A stretch of DNA of 64,000 bases from Roseivirga spongicola (GTDB taxonomy: Bacteria; Bacteroidota; Bacteroidia; Cytophagales; Cyclobacteriaceae), in the NCBI RefSeq assembly GCF_001592965.1, contig NZ_LRPC01000028.1:1116001-1180000 (forward strand), in the 5' to 3' direction. The notes under the pieces are model-generated. The model saw only the letters and a list, made by a program, of their open reading frames with translations. It made no database searches and had not been told where the DNA came from. The first letter of the stretch is position 1, and each line of letters opens with the position of its first letter. The position numbers were made by a program, and so were the translations under genes. Positions 52,294 to 60,578 of this stretch are shown here, piece after piece.

Positions 52294-53016
52294 TTAACCC
52301 TGCACTTTTCTTCTTAATCGATTGAAAAAAGAGCTTCTCTTCGCGAACCTTGAGTTGTCTATAGCATGACAGCCTACCCAGTTCTGAAACACTCCGATAG
52401 CCGGCTCGGGGTCTTCATAACTAAAACAAAAAGGAATCTTTCTTGCGTATTCCGAACCTGATTTTAATCCAATACAAAAGAGATAGATGGAAGCATTCTT
52501 GTGCCCATTGAAGGTCAAGTAATGAAGGTCTAATCCATTTTCCTCATACATACGTTTCATCGTAAGTGGAGTAAAACGCCAAAAATCACCATAGTCTGCA
52601 TGCATTTCCTGCAAAAAAGGGACTATTACAATTACTACATCTTTGGAAAGTTGGCAGAGATTATGAAATGCCTTCTGAACTTCATAAACATGCTCGAGAA
52701 CTGTATGGTTAAAGACCACGTCAAAACTTCCTTTTAAGTCTTCGGGCAAATCTTTTGTCAAGTCCAAAAATATTTCCCCTTCCTGACCCTGAAAGCCTCT
52801 GGCCTCAGCCTTATAGTTAGTGATAGTATAACTTGAGGCATTGACAAAATAATCCCGATATTTCCTCCCTTCTTTATCTATATCCTTCCATCCACTTACA
52901 TTGGCAATGCTTCCTTCAAAAAGGTGGGCAAACTTCTTTAGTTCCCTATTACTCCATACTCTAGGTAGTCTAAACCTTCGGTCAATGAAGGGATCATATT
53001 CTTGATTGTTCTTCAT
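52294..53016 (-). CDS. class I SAM-dependent methyltransferase
   Basis: A 240-residue protein from the ATG at 53016; a longer in-frame start at 53058 adds a short unrelated leader. GEIFLDLTKDLPEDLKGSFDVVFNHTVLEHVYEVQKAFHNL matches methyltransferase motifs II-IV, although the usual GxGxG loop I is weak (NVSGWKDIDKEGRKY region). Probably modifies a sugar of the glycan; capping methylation would be typical but is inferred. Confidence 0.7.
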   Translation of the reverse strand: MKNNQEYDPFIDRRFRLPRVWSNRELKKFAHLFEGSIANVSGWKDIDKEGRKYRDYFVNASSYTITNYKAEARGFQGQEGEIFLDLTKDLPEDLKGSFDVVFNHTVLEHVYEVQKAFHNLCQLSKDVVIVIVPFLQEMHADYGDFWRFTPLTMKRMYEENGLDLHYLTFNGHKNASIYLFCIGLKSGSEYARKIPFCFSYEDPEPAIGVFQNWVGCHAIDNSRFAKRSSFFNRLRRKVQG

Positions 53017-53123
53017 AACTTTTATTTTTACCAATTTGCATAAGTCAGGTATTATCAAGAATTCATGTAAACCAAAATTACTGAACCTAAATAAAAACCA
53101 ATTGTGCTAGATTAAATAATCGC

Positions 53124-53651
53124 TCATTGAATAATAGGCAGGTCCAATCGCTTTATTCGTTTTGCAGGAACTCCAGCAACCAGAGTGTAAGGCTCAACAT
53201 CCGAATTAACAACTGCTCCCGCTGCTACTACTGAGCCTTTTCCTATTGTAACTCCTGCTAAAATTGTGCATTGACTTGCTATCCAAACGTCATCCTCTAT
53301 TTTAACTGCCTTTTCGTAATGGGTCCTAGGATATTGCAAAAGGTTTAAGCCGTGTGTAAGAATGATTGTATAAGGGCTGATACGTACGTTATTTCCAATA
53401 ATGACAGATTCTCTAGCTGCGATCAATACGCCTTGATTTAAAGTGCAATTATCCCCTATAGAAACTTTATTAGGATTGATAATATCAATAAACCCATAAA
53501 ACTTGACCCCTTTTCCAAGAGCATTTAATCTCTTCCTGTAGAAATAATTATATTCATCCGATATAGTATTGCTTTTTATATAGTGATCAAATCTTATCCA
53601 AAACCTAGTTATCAACCTAGCTACTCTAGTTTTCATTCTTAATCCAAACAT
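53124..53651 (-). CDS. hexapeptide-repeat acyltransferase (WcaF/MaA-like)
   Basis: A 175-residue left-handed beta-helix protein: ISIGDNCTLNQGVLIAARESVIIGNNVRISPYTIILTHG, then IEDDVWIASQCTILAGVTIGKGSVVAAGAVVNSDVEPYTLVAGVPAKRI. The His in THG is the catalytic base. It most resembles sugar O-acetyltransferases of exopolysaccharide loci. It overlaps the wzt gene by 26 bp. Confidence 0.88.
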   Translation of the reverse strand: MFGLRMKTRVARLITRFWIRFDHYIKSNTISDEYNYFYRKRLNALGKGVKFYGFIDIINPNKVSIGDNCTLNQGVLIAARESVIIGNNVRISPYTIILTHGLNLLQYPRTHYEKAVKIEDDVWIASQCTILAGVTIGKGSVVAAGAVVNSDVEPYTLVAGVPAKRIKRLDLPIIQ

Positions 53652-54927
53652 GATCGACTAAAACTTCCCCTTTATTAATATTTGTTTTTGAACCTGTAGA
53701 ATAGAAATCTTCCTCTAAAACCTCAAATTGCAAAACTCTTTCAATCCTATCTTGCTGATCATTGTTCAAATTTACCTGAACACTAAAAAAATATCGACCA
53801 GGAATCAAAAAGGGAGAGTTGACTCTACAAAGTACTTTAATGTTGTTTTCAAAACTTTTTAAAAACAAAGATGTTTTTGTCATCAGGGTTGAACATGAAA
53901 AAATATTGGTTTCCCTTTCGTTAAAAACCCTAATCCCTATATCCAATTTACCTTGAGCACTTTTGTTAGATAAATCAATATCGAAAACTAATGTATCCCT
54001 AATCTTAATAAACCTGCTCTCATTATCCGGATAAACATCAACATGACTAATCTGAACATTTCCCATGCCATTAGGTATCCTAGACTTGAAATCCAATAAT
54101 TCATTCTGCTCAACGGATATCTTTAAATAATTATCTATTGCCTCTTTTACTTCCAAATTAAATCTTATCATTCCCTTATCAAGTACGAGTGCTGAAGAAC
54201 AGAGATTCTCCACTGCTGCCATATTATGACTCACAAATAATACAGTTCTCCCATCTCCTTTGCTTACATCCTGCATCTTACCGATAGCCTTCTTTTGAAA
54301 TTCAGCATCACCTACTGCAAGCACTTCATCTACTATTAGTATTTCAGGTTCCAGAAAAGCTGCTACAGCAAATGCCAAACGTACTTTCATACCAGAAGAA
54401 TAGCGCTTCACAGGTGTATCCACATAGCGAGCACAACCTGAGAAATCGATGATCTCATCTAGCTTAGCTCTGATCTCAACTTTGGTCATTCCCAAGATAG
54501 CACCATTCAGGAATATATTTTCTCTTCCAGTAAGTTCCGGGTGAAAACCAGTACCTACTTCCAAAAGGGCACCAATTCTTCCTTTCGCTGATATTCTACC
54601 AGTTGTGGGCCCGGTTACTTTTGAAAGGATTTTTAAAAGTGTACTCTTCCCTGCTCCATTCTTACCAATAATACCTAACACTTCACCCTGCTTTACTTCA
54701 AAGTTGATATCCTTTAAAGACCACACATAGTCAGAATTCCCAGCCTTTGAACGATCATTGGTTTCTCCAATTTTTAAGAAAGGATCCTCTTTGCCTCGGA
54801 CTTGAGCCCACCAGCGGTTAAGATCATGACTAATTGTACCAGTACCAACCGTACCAAGCCGGTATTGCTTAGAAAGGTTTTCTACCTTTATGGCTATCTC
54901 ACTGTCACTCATATTATCAGTTAACAA
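53626..54927 (-). CDS. wzt: polysaccharide ABC exporter ATPase, Wzt-like
   Basis: A 433-residue protein. ABC domain with Walker A GKNGAGKST, Q-loop region GALLEVGTGFHPELTGREN, signature KRYSSGMKVRLAFAVA and Walker B ILIVDEVLAVGD, all typical of the TagH/Wzt/KpsT exporter group. Residues from about 250 onward form a separate beta-sandwich (FDIDLSNKSAQGKLDIGIRVF, IPGRYFFSVQVNL) like the Wzt carbohydrate-binding domain that recognises the finished O-antigen end. It pairs with the permease gene 40 bp upstream and exports undecaprenyl-linked polysaccharide. Confidence 0.9.
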   Translation of the reverse strand: MLTDNMSDSEIAIKVENLSKQYRLGTVGTGTISHDLNRWWAQVRGKEDPFLKIGETNDRSKAGNSDYVWSLKDINFEVKQGEVLGIIGKNGAGKSTLLKILSKVTGPTTGRISAKGRIGALLEVGTGFHPELTGRENIFLNGAILGMTKVEIRAKLDEIIDFSGCARYVDTPVKRYSSGMKVRLAFAVAAFLEPEILIVDEVLAVGDAEFQKKAIGKMQDVSKGDGRTVLFVSHNMAAVENLCSSALVLDKGMIRFNLEVKEAIDNYLKISVEQNELLDFKSRIPNGMGNVQISHVDVYPDNESRFIKIRDTLVFDIDLSNKSAQGKLDIGIRVFNERETNIFSCSTLMTKTSLFLKSFENNIKVLCRVNSPFLIPGRYFFSVQVNLNNDQQDRIERVLQFEVLEEDFYSTGSKTNINKGEVLVDHVWIKNEN

Positions 54928-54967
54928 CCTGTTGTGAAATCATCAATCTAAATTCGTACATAACAAA

Positions 54968-55816
54968 TTATACAGTGTCCATAAAGTTTTTCTCGGTACG
55001 ATTAAATATCGCCAAGCCAATAATAAAAAGAACAATAGCAAATACAGTTGAATACAGAAGATGCCCATAGTCCAATGTTCCTGTACCTAAAAACATATAC
55101 CGGAAAGTTTCAATTATTGGCGTCATTGGGTTAGCCATGATGTATATTTTATATTCCTCTGGAATACTAGATAGGGGGTAAATTACGGGTGTTCCATACA
55201 TTAGTAGTTGCACTCCAAAAGTAATTAGGAATTTAAGGTCACGATACTTGGTGGTTAAGGCCGAAAGAATGAATCCAAACCCTAAACCTAAAAGCATCAT
55301 TATAAAGATCAGAACAGGAAAAAGAGCCAGTTCTCTTTGTATACTCAAATCAAACTGCCTTGAAACAACATAATAAGCATAAAATGCAAAAAAAAGGATC
55401 AATTGAACCCCATAAGTAACCAGATTGGTAATAGTAATAGAAATGGGCATTATAGCTCTTGGAAAATAAACCTTTCCAAAGATGTCGGCATTCTTTGAAA
55501 AGGTCTCCGATGTTTTAGTCAATGAATCTGCAAAGTATCTCCATGAAGTTACACCTGCCAGATAAAAAAGCATTTTAGGAAGCCCATCCGTTGAGAGTCC
55601 CGCTACGTTACCAAAGATTAACACATAAGTAAGTGTTGTCAGAATAGGTTGAATAAAATACCAGATAGGTCCTAGGATAGTTTGCTTATACTGTGCCACC
55701 AAATCCCTTCTAACAAATAGCAACAACAAATCTTTGTATTGCCTTAATTCCTTGATCTTTAAATCAAAAAGAGCCGATTTAGGCTCTATAACGGTATCCC
55801 AATGTTCCTGACTCAA
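54968..55816 (-). CDS. wzm: polysaccharide ABC exporter permease, Wzm-like
   Basis: A 282-residue membrane protein with six segments of the ABC-2 type. KELRQYKDLLLLFVRRDLVAQYKQTILGPIWYFIQPIL is the conserved amphipathic start and LLMYGTPVIYPLSSIPEEYKIYIMANPMTPIIETFRYMFLG the re-entrant loop of O-antigen and teichoic-acid exporters. It overlaps wzc by 4 bp and precedes wzt. Confidence 0.92.
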   Translation of the reverse strand: MSQEHWDTVIEPKSALFDLKIKELRQYKDLLLLFVRRDLVAQYKQTILGPIWYFIQPILTTLTYVLIFGNVAGLSTDGLPKMLFYLAGVTSWRYFADSLTKTSETFSKNADIFGKVYFPRAIMPISITITNLVTYGVQLILFFAFYAYYVVSRQFDLSIQRELALFPVLIFIMMLLGLGFGFILSALTTKYRDLKFLITFGVQLLMYGTPVIYPLSSIPEEYKIYIMANPMTPIIETFRYMFLGTGTLDYGHLLYSTVFAIVLFIIGLAIFNRTEKNFMDTV

Positions 55817-58239
55817 TTCTTAATCCTATTAATGAAAGATTTAGACCCTTTCGTTTTTTCTTCATCTGAATAATACCCTCCACCATAATTTCCATAACCA
55901 TAACCATAACCATAGCCATAACCATAGCCATAACCGTAACCATAGCCGTAACCGTAACCATAACCATAGCCTCTATTCACTTTGAAGTCATTGAGTAATA
56001 GGGTGGAGTTTTTGACTAATCCCTTCTTGGTGATGTCGTTCAAGAAGGGAAAGACTTGTTTTACTGTATAGTTCTGGCGAACAACAAAAATATTAAGATC
56101 CGCCAAAGGAGTTAAATTGAAGGTATCTGCCACAATACCAATTGGTGGAGTATCTATGATTACCTGTTCGTAATCTTCTTTAAGGCTATTGATCAAATCC
56201 TTCAATCCTTGAGAAATCAACAACTCAGCTGGATTAGGTGGCACAGGTCCCGCTGCAATTAGGTCTAAATTTTCATAAGGTGTTTTCTGGATAATCTTGT
56301 CTCTCTCTACAAAACCTGCTAGGTAGTTAGAAACGCCAAAATCATTTGTTAGGCCAAAGTCATTATACAGTTTGGGCTTTCGCAAGTCTAGGCCTACCAA
56401 AACGGTTTTCTTTCCTGAAACCGCCAGCATAGAAGCTAAGTTCAGGGAACAGAATGACTTGCCTTCTCCACTAGCATTAGAAGTAAGTAACACCGTCTGA
56501 ATTTTCCTCTCCCTTCCGAAAAAAGCCAAATTGGAGCGTATAGCTCTAAAAGATTCTGACATGATAGACTTCGGATGCTCAAGTACAGCCAAGTTCCCAT
56601 CGTACTTATTGTGACCAATCATACCGATAATTGGAATCTGAGTTAGCTTTTCTATTTGCTTCCTAAATTCAATCTTATCATTTAAGAATTCCTTTAAGGC
56701 GAAGAACAAAAGTGGAATGGCAAAGCCAACACCCGCAGCTGCCGCGTAGTTGAAAGGCTTATTAGGAAAAACAGCCTTCACGTTAGGAGTAGCCTCATCT
56801 ACAATTCTTGAATTAGCTTCATTAGACGCTTTTAAGATCCCGGCTTCAGCACGTTTCTGCCTAAAATAGAGGAACATATTGTAATACATGTCATAGATTC
56901 TCTCTGTATCGCTATAATCTCTTTTAGCCGAAGGAAACCTATCGAATTGCCTATTCAATTGAACTAACTGGGCATCAGTACTCTTAATTTCATTTTTTAA
57001 TTCATTAATCTTTAGACTTATGGTTCCACTCAAAAACTTAAGCAATCCGTCTATTTCATTGTCAAGACTGATCATAGTCGGAGTTCTATCCGATAAGATT
57101 TCTGCTTTCTCCTTTCTTGTGGCATACTTTTCTTGAAGTTGCGATACATAACGTTCTAGCTCAACTTGTAAGGATGGAGAAACAGAGAATGATACTTGAT
57201 CTATACTATCTCGCTGATTTAACAACCTTAAATTATCTTGGAGATTCCTAACAGTCAGTTCGTTTATTCTTTTTTGAGCTTCCAACTTTGAGATTTCACC
57301 TATAATATTGGAACCCACGTTATCAATAGAACTTACTTTATTCTCAATTTTTACATCGTCCAATTGCGAGGCATAAATGCTCAATGTGTCCTGCAGTGCA
57401 GCCATTTGAGTATTTACATAATTAATAGTCTTCTGAGCTGCCTGATTCTTTCTGTCTAGCTCTTGAGACATATAGGCATACATAAGTGCATTGAGAAAAT
57501 CTGCCCCCTTTCGAGGATTTGTATAATTCAAACTAAGGGCTGCAATGGACGTAAACTCACCTTGATAAGTAACCCTAAGCCTACTAGACCATTCGTCAAT
57601 CAGTTTGTCTCTGGAGCGTAAGGTGAAATTGTAAACCTTTCCACTTAAGTCTCTAGATGAAGTAAACTCTAACCTAACTGCCAAATTATCGGTTACCACA
57701 TCTTGATAAGGCTGAAAGAGTTCTTGAGACGGGTTATCAGAATTGGTCTTATAAATTTTGAAATTATTACCTTCCACAAACTCTACAGTAAAAGGCACTT
57801 CGTAGGTTTGATTTTTCCCTGCCAACGGAACTACTTCAAACGGCAGTGAATTGTATTCTTCAATGGTCTTAATTCTCCCTACAGAATAATATTGAACATC
57901 GAAGTCGAGCGTATCTAATGCCAAACCTGTCATTTTCTCACTTTTCAATATTTCTAGTTCATTTAAAAACTGAGAAGTATTGCTGGAAGTGAAGAATTGC
58001 ATAATGCTCGGATCGATATTCGGATTTGTATCCGGAATAAGCAAGGTGGAGCTAAGCTTAAAACGTTCGTTGGTATATCTATGATAAATGAAAGCCACCA
58101 ACAAACCTAGAAAGACCGAAACCACGAAGATCGGCCAGTTCCTAATCACCTTGATTAGGATTAACCTAGGGTCTATGGTGCTTTGATTGCCAGAGTTGGC
58201 ACTGCTTTCGTTATCAAAAAAATCGAATTCGCTAGCCAA
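55813..58239 (-). CDS. wzc: polysaccharide co-polymerase tyrosine autokinase, Wzc-like
   Basis: An 808-residue protein. Two membrane segments bracket a Wzz-type periplasmic domain (residues about 35-510, with coiled-coil helices near 265-450). The BY-kinase domain has Walker A SNASGEGKS (Lys594), Walker A' LVGLDLRKPKL and Walker B VIIDTPPIG. The C-terminal tail has 13 consecutive Gly-Tyr pairs followed by further Tyr residues (16 in all), far more regular than the usual tyrosine cluster. It controls chain length and export with the Wza protein next to it. It overlaps wzm by 4 bp. Confidence 0.93.
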   Translation of the reverse strand: MASEFDFFDNESSANSGNQSTIDPRLILIKVIRNWPIFVVSVFLGLLVAFIYHRYTNERFKLSSTLLIPDTNPNIDPSIMQFFTSSNTSQFLNELEILKSEKMTGLALDTLDFDVQYYSVGRIKTIEEYNSLPFEVVPLAGKNQTYEVPFTVEFVEGNNFKIYKTNSDNPSQELFQPYQDVVTDNLAVRLEFTSSRDLSGKVYNFTLRSRDKLIDEWSSRLRVTYQGEFTSIAALSLNYTNPRKGADFLNALMYAYMSQELDRKNQAAQKTINYVNTQMAALQDTLSIYASQLDDVKIENKVSSIDNVGSNIIGEISKLEAQKRINELTVRNLQDNLRLLNQRDSIDQVSFSVSPSLQVELERYVSQLQEKYATRKEKAEILSDRTPTMISLDNEIDGLLKFLSGTISLKINELKNEIKSTDAQLVQLNRQFDRFPSAKRDYSDTERIYDMYYNMFLYFRQKRAEAGILKASNEANSRIVDEATPNVKAVFPNKPFNYAAAAGVGFAIPLLFFALKEFLNDKIEFRKQIEKLTQIPIIGMIGHNKYDGNLAVLEHPKSIMSESFRAIRSNLAFFGRERKIQTVLLTSNASGEGKSFCSLNLASMLAVSGKKTVLVGLDLRKPKLYNDFGLTNDFGVSNYLAGFVERDKIIQKTPYENLDLIAAGPVPPNPAELLISQGLKDLINSLKEDYEQVIIDTPPIGIVADTFNLTPLADLNIFVVRQNYTVKQVFPFLNDITKKGLVKNSTLLLNDFKVNRGYGYGYGYGYGYGYGYGYGYGYGYGYGNYGGGYYSDEEKTKGSKSFINRIKN
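55894..55971 (-). repeat. hexanucleotide repeat encoding (Gly-Tyr)13 in wzc
   Basis: Thirteen 6-bp units, GGY-TAY, encode the tyrosine tail of the kinase. Codons vary (GGT/GGC, TAT/TAC), so it is an interrupted array. Because the unit is a multiple of three, gain or loss of units changes the tyrosine number without a frameshift. Confidence 0.92.
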
Positions 58240-59097
58240 TTAATTATTACTTAAAACACTGATAACTAACACTGTACCTGAAATTACCGAGACAATGGTG
58301 GCAAAAGTCTGCAAAGCGGTTTCACCAGTTCCTAACTCACGAATCTTTAATGGGGCAACATAGATTAGATCATCTGGCTGAATAAAAAACAGCTCAGACT
58401 CAATAAATTTGCGCCCCGTAACGTCCACTTCATGGATTTTAACACCATCAGGGTATTGGCGCATAATAAGTACATGATTTCTATTGGCGTTAATAGTCAA
58501 ATCACCAGCTCTGGCGATTGCTTCTAGCAAGTTCAAATCGTACTGTCTAACCAACTGTGGGCCGGGGTTATTCACCTCTCCATATATTGTGAATGGAATA
58601 CCACTTAGTTTTACGCTTACCCCAATATCTGAAATATCGGGTCTAATCAGATCTTCAATTTGCTTTTTAAGCTCAGTAGTGGTGAGACCAGCGGCATTTA
58701 CTTTTCCCAAACTGTTAATTTCAATCTTTCCGTCTCTATCCACGTTATAACCAGTCATGTAGGGATCATTATTATTGTTCCCATTACCATTATTTCCACC
58801 TCCGTTTTGGTTACCCATTCTCAAGAGGTTGTCAGGGCGAGCAAAAATTGGATAGTACTTCTCTACTTCACCTAGTTCTCTACTGTAGAAATTAATTAAG
58901 AGAATATCATTGGGTTGAAGTTTGTAATCTACTCTTGAAAGTGCAATCAGTTGATCATTGGACAATGCCTCTTCATCCTCCTTATTCTGCATGTAAACGA
59001 TCTTCTCGTTTGGAATACAGCTACTAGCTAATAGGATTACAAAAAGAAAGCCCATAAACTTAATAGCTAGAGGGCTTCTGTTTTCTTTATTTTTCAT
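58240..59097 (-). CDS. wza: polysaccharide export outer-membrane lipoprotein, Wza-like
   Basis: A 285-residue protein with a lipoprotein signal (FVILLASSC). The Poly_export domain is LQPNDILLINFYSRELGEVEKYYP and later VDRDGKIEINSLGKVNAAGLT, followed by a SLBB domain (FTIYGEVNNPGPQLVRQYDLNLLEAIARAGDLT). A Gly/Asn-rich insertion lies at about residues 95-112. A C-terminal hydrophobic helix (TFATIVSVISGTVLVISVL) fits the Wza transmembrane alpha-barrel. It directly precedes wzc, its inner-membrane partner. Confidence 0.92.
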   Translation of the reverse strand: MKNKENRSPLAIKFMGFLFVILLASSCIPNEKIVYMQNKEDEEALSNDQLIALSRVDYKLQPNDILLINFYSRELGEVEKYYPIFARPDNLLRMGNQNGGGNNGNGNNNNDPYMTGYNVDRDGKIEINSLGKVNAAGLTTTELKKQIEDLIRPDISDIGVSVKLSGIPFTIYGEVNNPGPQLVRQYDLNLLEAIARAGDLTINANRNHVLIMRQYPDGVKIHEVDVTGRKFIESELFFIQPDDLIYVAPLKIRELGTGETALQTFATIVSVISGTVLVISVLSNN

Positions 59098-59939
59098 TCG
59101 ATATCGTTGCTTGCCTGCTGACCTAGCTCAAAAGCTTCTTTGCACATGGTCAGGAAATCATTCATTTTATGAAGAGGCACCATATTTGGCCCATCGCTTA
59201 AAGCTTCTTCAGGTTTAGGGTGCGTTTCTATGAAGAAACCATCTACTCCAACTGCTCCTGCGGCTCTGGCTAGAAAGGGTGCAAATTGCTTCTGCCCTCC
59301 TGAGCTCCCTCCCATACCACCTGGTTGTTGAATGCTATGAGTAACATCAAAAACAACTGGGGCATGTTGGCGCATTACTGGAAGTGAACGCATATCTACC
59401 ACTAGGTTATGATAACCGAAAGAAACTCCCCTTTCGGTAAGAATTACTTTCTCGTTTCCGGTAGATTTAACTTTGTTGACTGCGTACTCCATATCTTCTG
59501 GTGCCATAAACTGTCCCCTCTTGATTTTCACTGTTTTACCTGTTTCACCAGCAGCTAAAAGAAGGTCGGTTTGTCGGCATAAATAAGCGGGAATTTGCAA
59601 TGCTTGCGCCACGTCACTCACAGGTTTCGCTTGGTACGACTCATGAATATCAGTGACTATTGGCAACTCGAAATCTCGCTTGATTTGGTCTAATACGCTC
59701 AAACCATCGTCTAACCCTACCCCTCTGAAAGATTTTGCCGAAGTACGGTTGGCCTTATCAAACGATGCTTTAAAGATATACTGAATATCGAGCTTCAAGC
59801 AAATTTCCATGAGTGTTTCTGCTACCCTCGCACATACGTCATAAGACTCTACAGCGCATGGACCAGAGAATAAAACCATCTTTCCATTTCCAACTTCAAT
59901 AGAATCAGAGAGTTGAAAACTCTTCTCAAATTTCTTCAT
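59094..59939 (-). CDS. kdsA: 3-deoxy-8-phosphooctulonate synthase
   Basis: A 281-residue Kdo-8-phosphate synthase. MVLFSGPCAVESYD opens the DAHP-synthase-type barrel; KASFDKANRTSAKSFRGVGLDDGLS, ICLCRQTDLL-type blocks (PAYLCRQTDLLLAAG), VILTERGVSFGYHNLVVDMRSLP and VVFDVTHSIQQPGG follow. It condenses PEP with arabinose-5-phosphate to Kdo-8-phosphate. It overlaps both the KdsC gene and wza by 4 bp, tying Kdo synthesis to polysaccharide export. Confidence 0.95.
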   Translation of the reverse strand: MKKFEKSFQLSDSIEVGNGKMVLFSGPCAVESYDVCARVAETLMEICLKLDIQYIFKASFDKANRTSAKSFRGVGLDDGLSVLDQIKRDFELPIVTDIHESYQAKPVSDVAQALQIPAYLCRQTDLLLAAGETGKTVKIKRGQFMAPEDMEYAVNKVKSTGNEKVILTERGVSFGYHNLVVDMRSLPVMRQHAPVVFDVTHSIQQPGGMGGSSGGQKQFAPFLARAAGAVGVDGFFIETHPKPEEALSDGPNMVPLHKMNDFLTMCKEAFELGQQASNDIE

Positions 59940-60466
59940 ATCAATTCCTTAATAATATCTTCATATCGGTTTTGAGCCTCCAAGACCAAATCGGCCAATT
60001 CGCGAAGCACCCCTTCTCCACCTTTGGATTTCAAAACTAAATCAACGTGTTCCTTCACTTTGTAGTGCCCATCGCTTGGTGTACAAGACAAACCACAACG
60101 AACCAACACAGGCAAATCATTGATATCATCGCCCACATAAGCAATTTGCTCATCGGTAAGCTGCCACTTCTCCTTTAGCTTTTGGTAGGTTTCGAGCTTA
60201 TTCTTGATACCATGGTAGTGTTTATCGATCTTTAGTTCTTCACAACGGTTTCTCACTACTAACGAATCTCTACCTGTAATAACTGCTGTGTAAATCTCAG
60301 CTCGCTTCAGGTATTTGATTATTTGCCCGTCCTTTACATTGAAGCGCTTAAATTCCATTCCTGCATTGTCGTAGACAATACCTCCATCGGTCAACACACC
60401 ATCAACATCGAATATGATAGCCTTAATTTTTCTGGCTTGCTCTATAGTTTTTTCTGAATAGCTCAT
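59936..60466 (-). CDS. kdsC: Kdo-8-phosphate phosphatase
   Basis: An HAD C0-type phosphatase of 176 residues from the ATG at 60466 (60484 is also in frame). IKAIIFDVDGVLTDGGIVYDNAGMEFKRF has the two catalytic Asp residues, YTAVITGRDSLVVRNRCEEL motif II and IAYVGDDINDLPVL the metal Asp pair. The overlap with kdsA makes the Kdo role nearly certain. It is the first gene of the polysaccharide operon and has its own promoter. Confidence 0.93.
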   Translation of the reverse strand: MSYSEKTIEQARKIKAIIFDVDGVLTDGGIVYDNAGMEFKRFNVKDGQIIKYLKRAEIYTAVITGRDSLVVRNRCEELKIDKHYHGIKNKLETYQKLKEKWQLTDEQIAYVGDDINDLPVLVRCGLSCTPSDGHYKVKEHVDLVLKSKGGEGVLRELADLVLEAQNRYEDIIKELI

Positions 60467-60481
60467 TGGATTATAATGCGG

Positions 60482-60513
60482 CAAAGGTAGAACGAATACA
60501 ACTTACAAAACAA
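60482..60513 (-). promoter_or_regulatory. promoter of the polysaccharide operon
   Basis: On the minus strand TACCTTTG (60489 to 60482) matches TAnnTTTG exactly, and TTG at 60513-60511 lies 21 bp upstream as a -33 element. It could drive the whole 26-kb minus-strand locus. The transcript start would be close to the ATG at 60466. Confidence 0.55.
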
Positions 60514-60578
60514 CTTGAGGCCTTGCCAAACTAAATCTCCTTTAAGATTCTATATATTAAGAGGAAATTTCAGCATCT

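Noticed and set aside
55779-55967. An open frame rich in Met-Val on the minus strand
   Set aside because: It is the same hexanucleotide array read in another frame of wzc; its composition is a by-product of the Gly-Tyr repeat.
55894-55971. A CRISPR-like short tandem array
   Set aside because: The units are 6 bp, contiguous, without spacers, and in frame within wzc.
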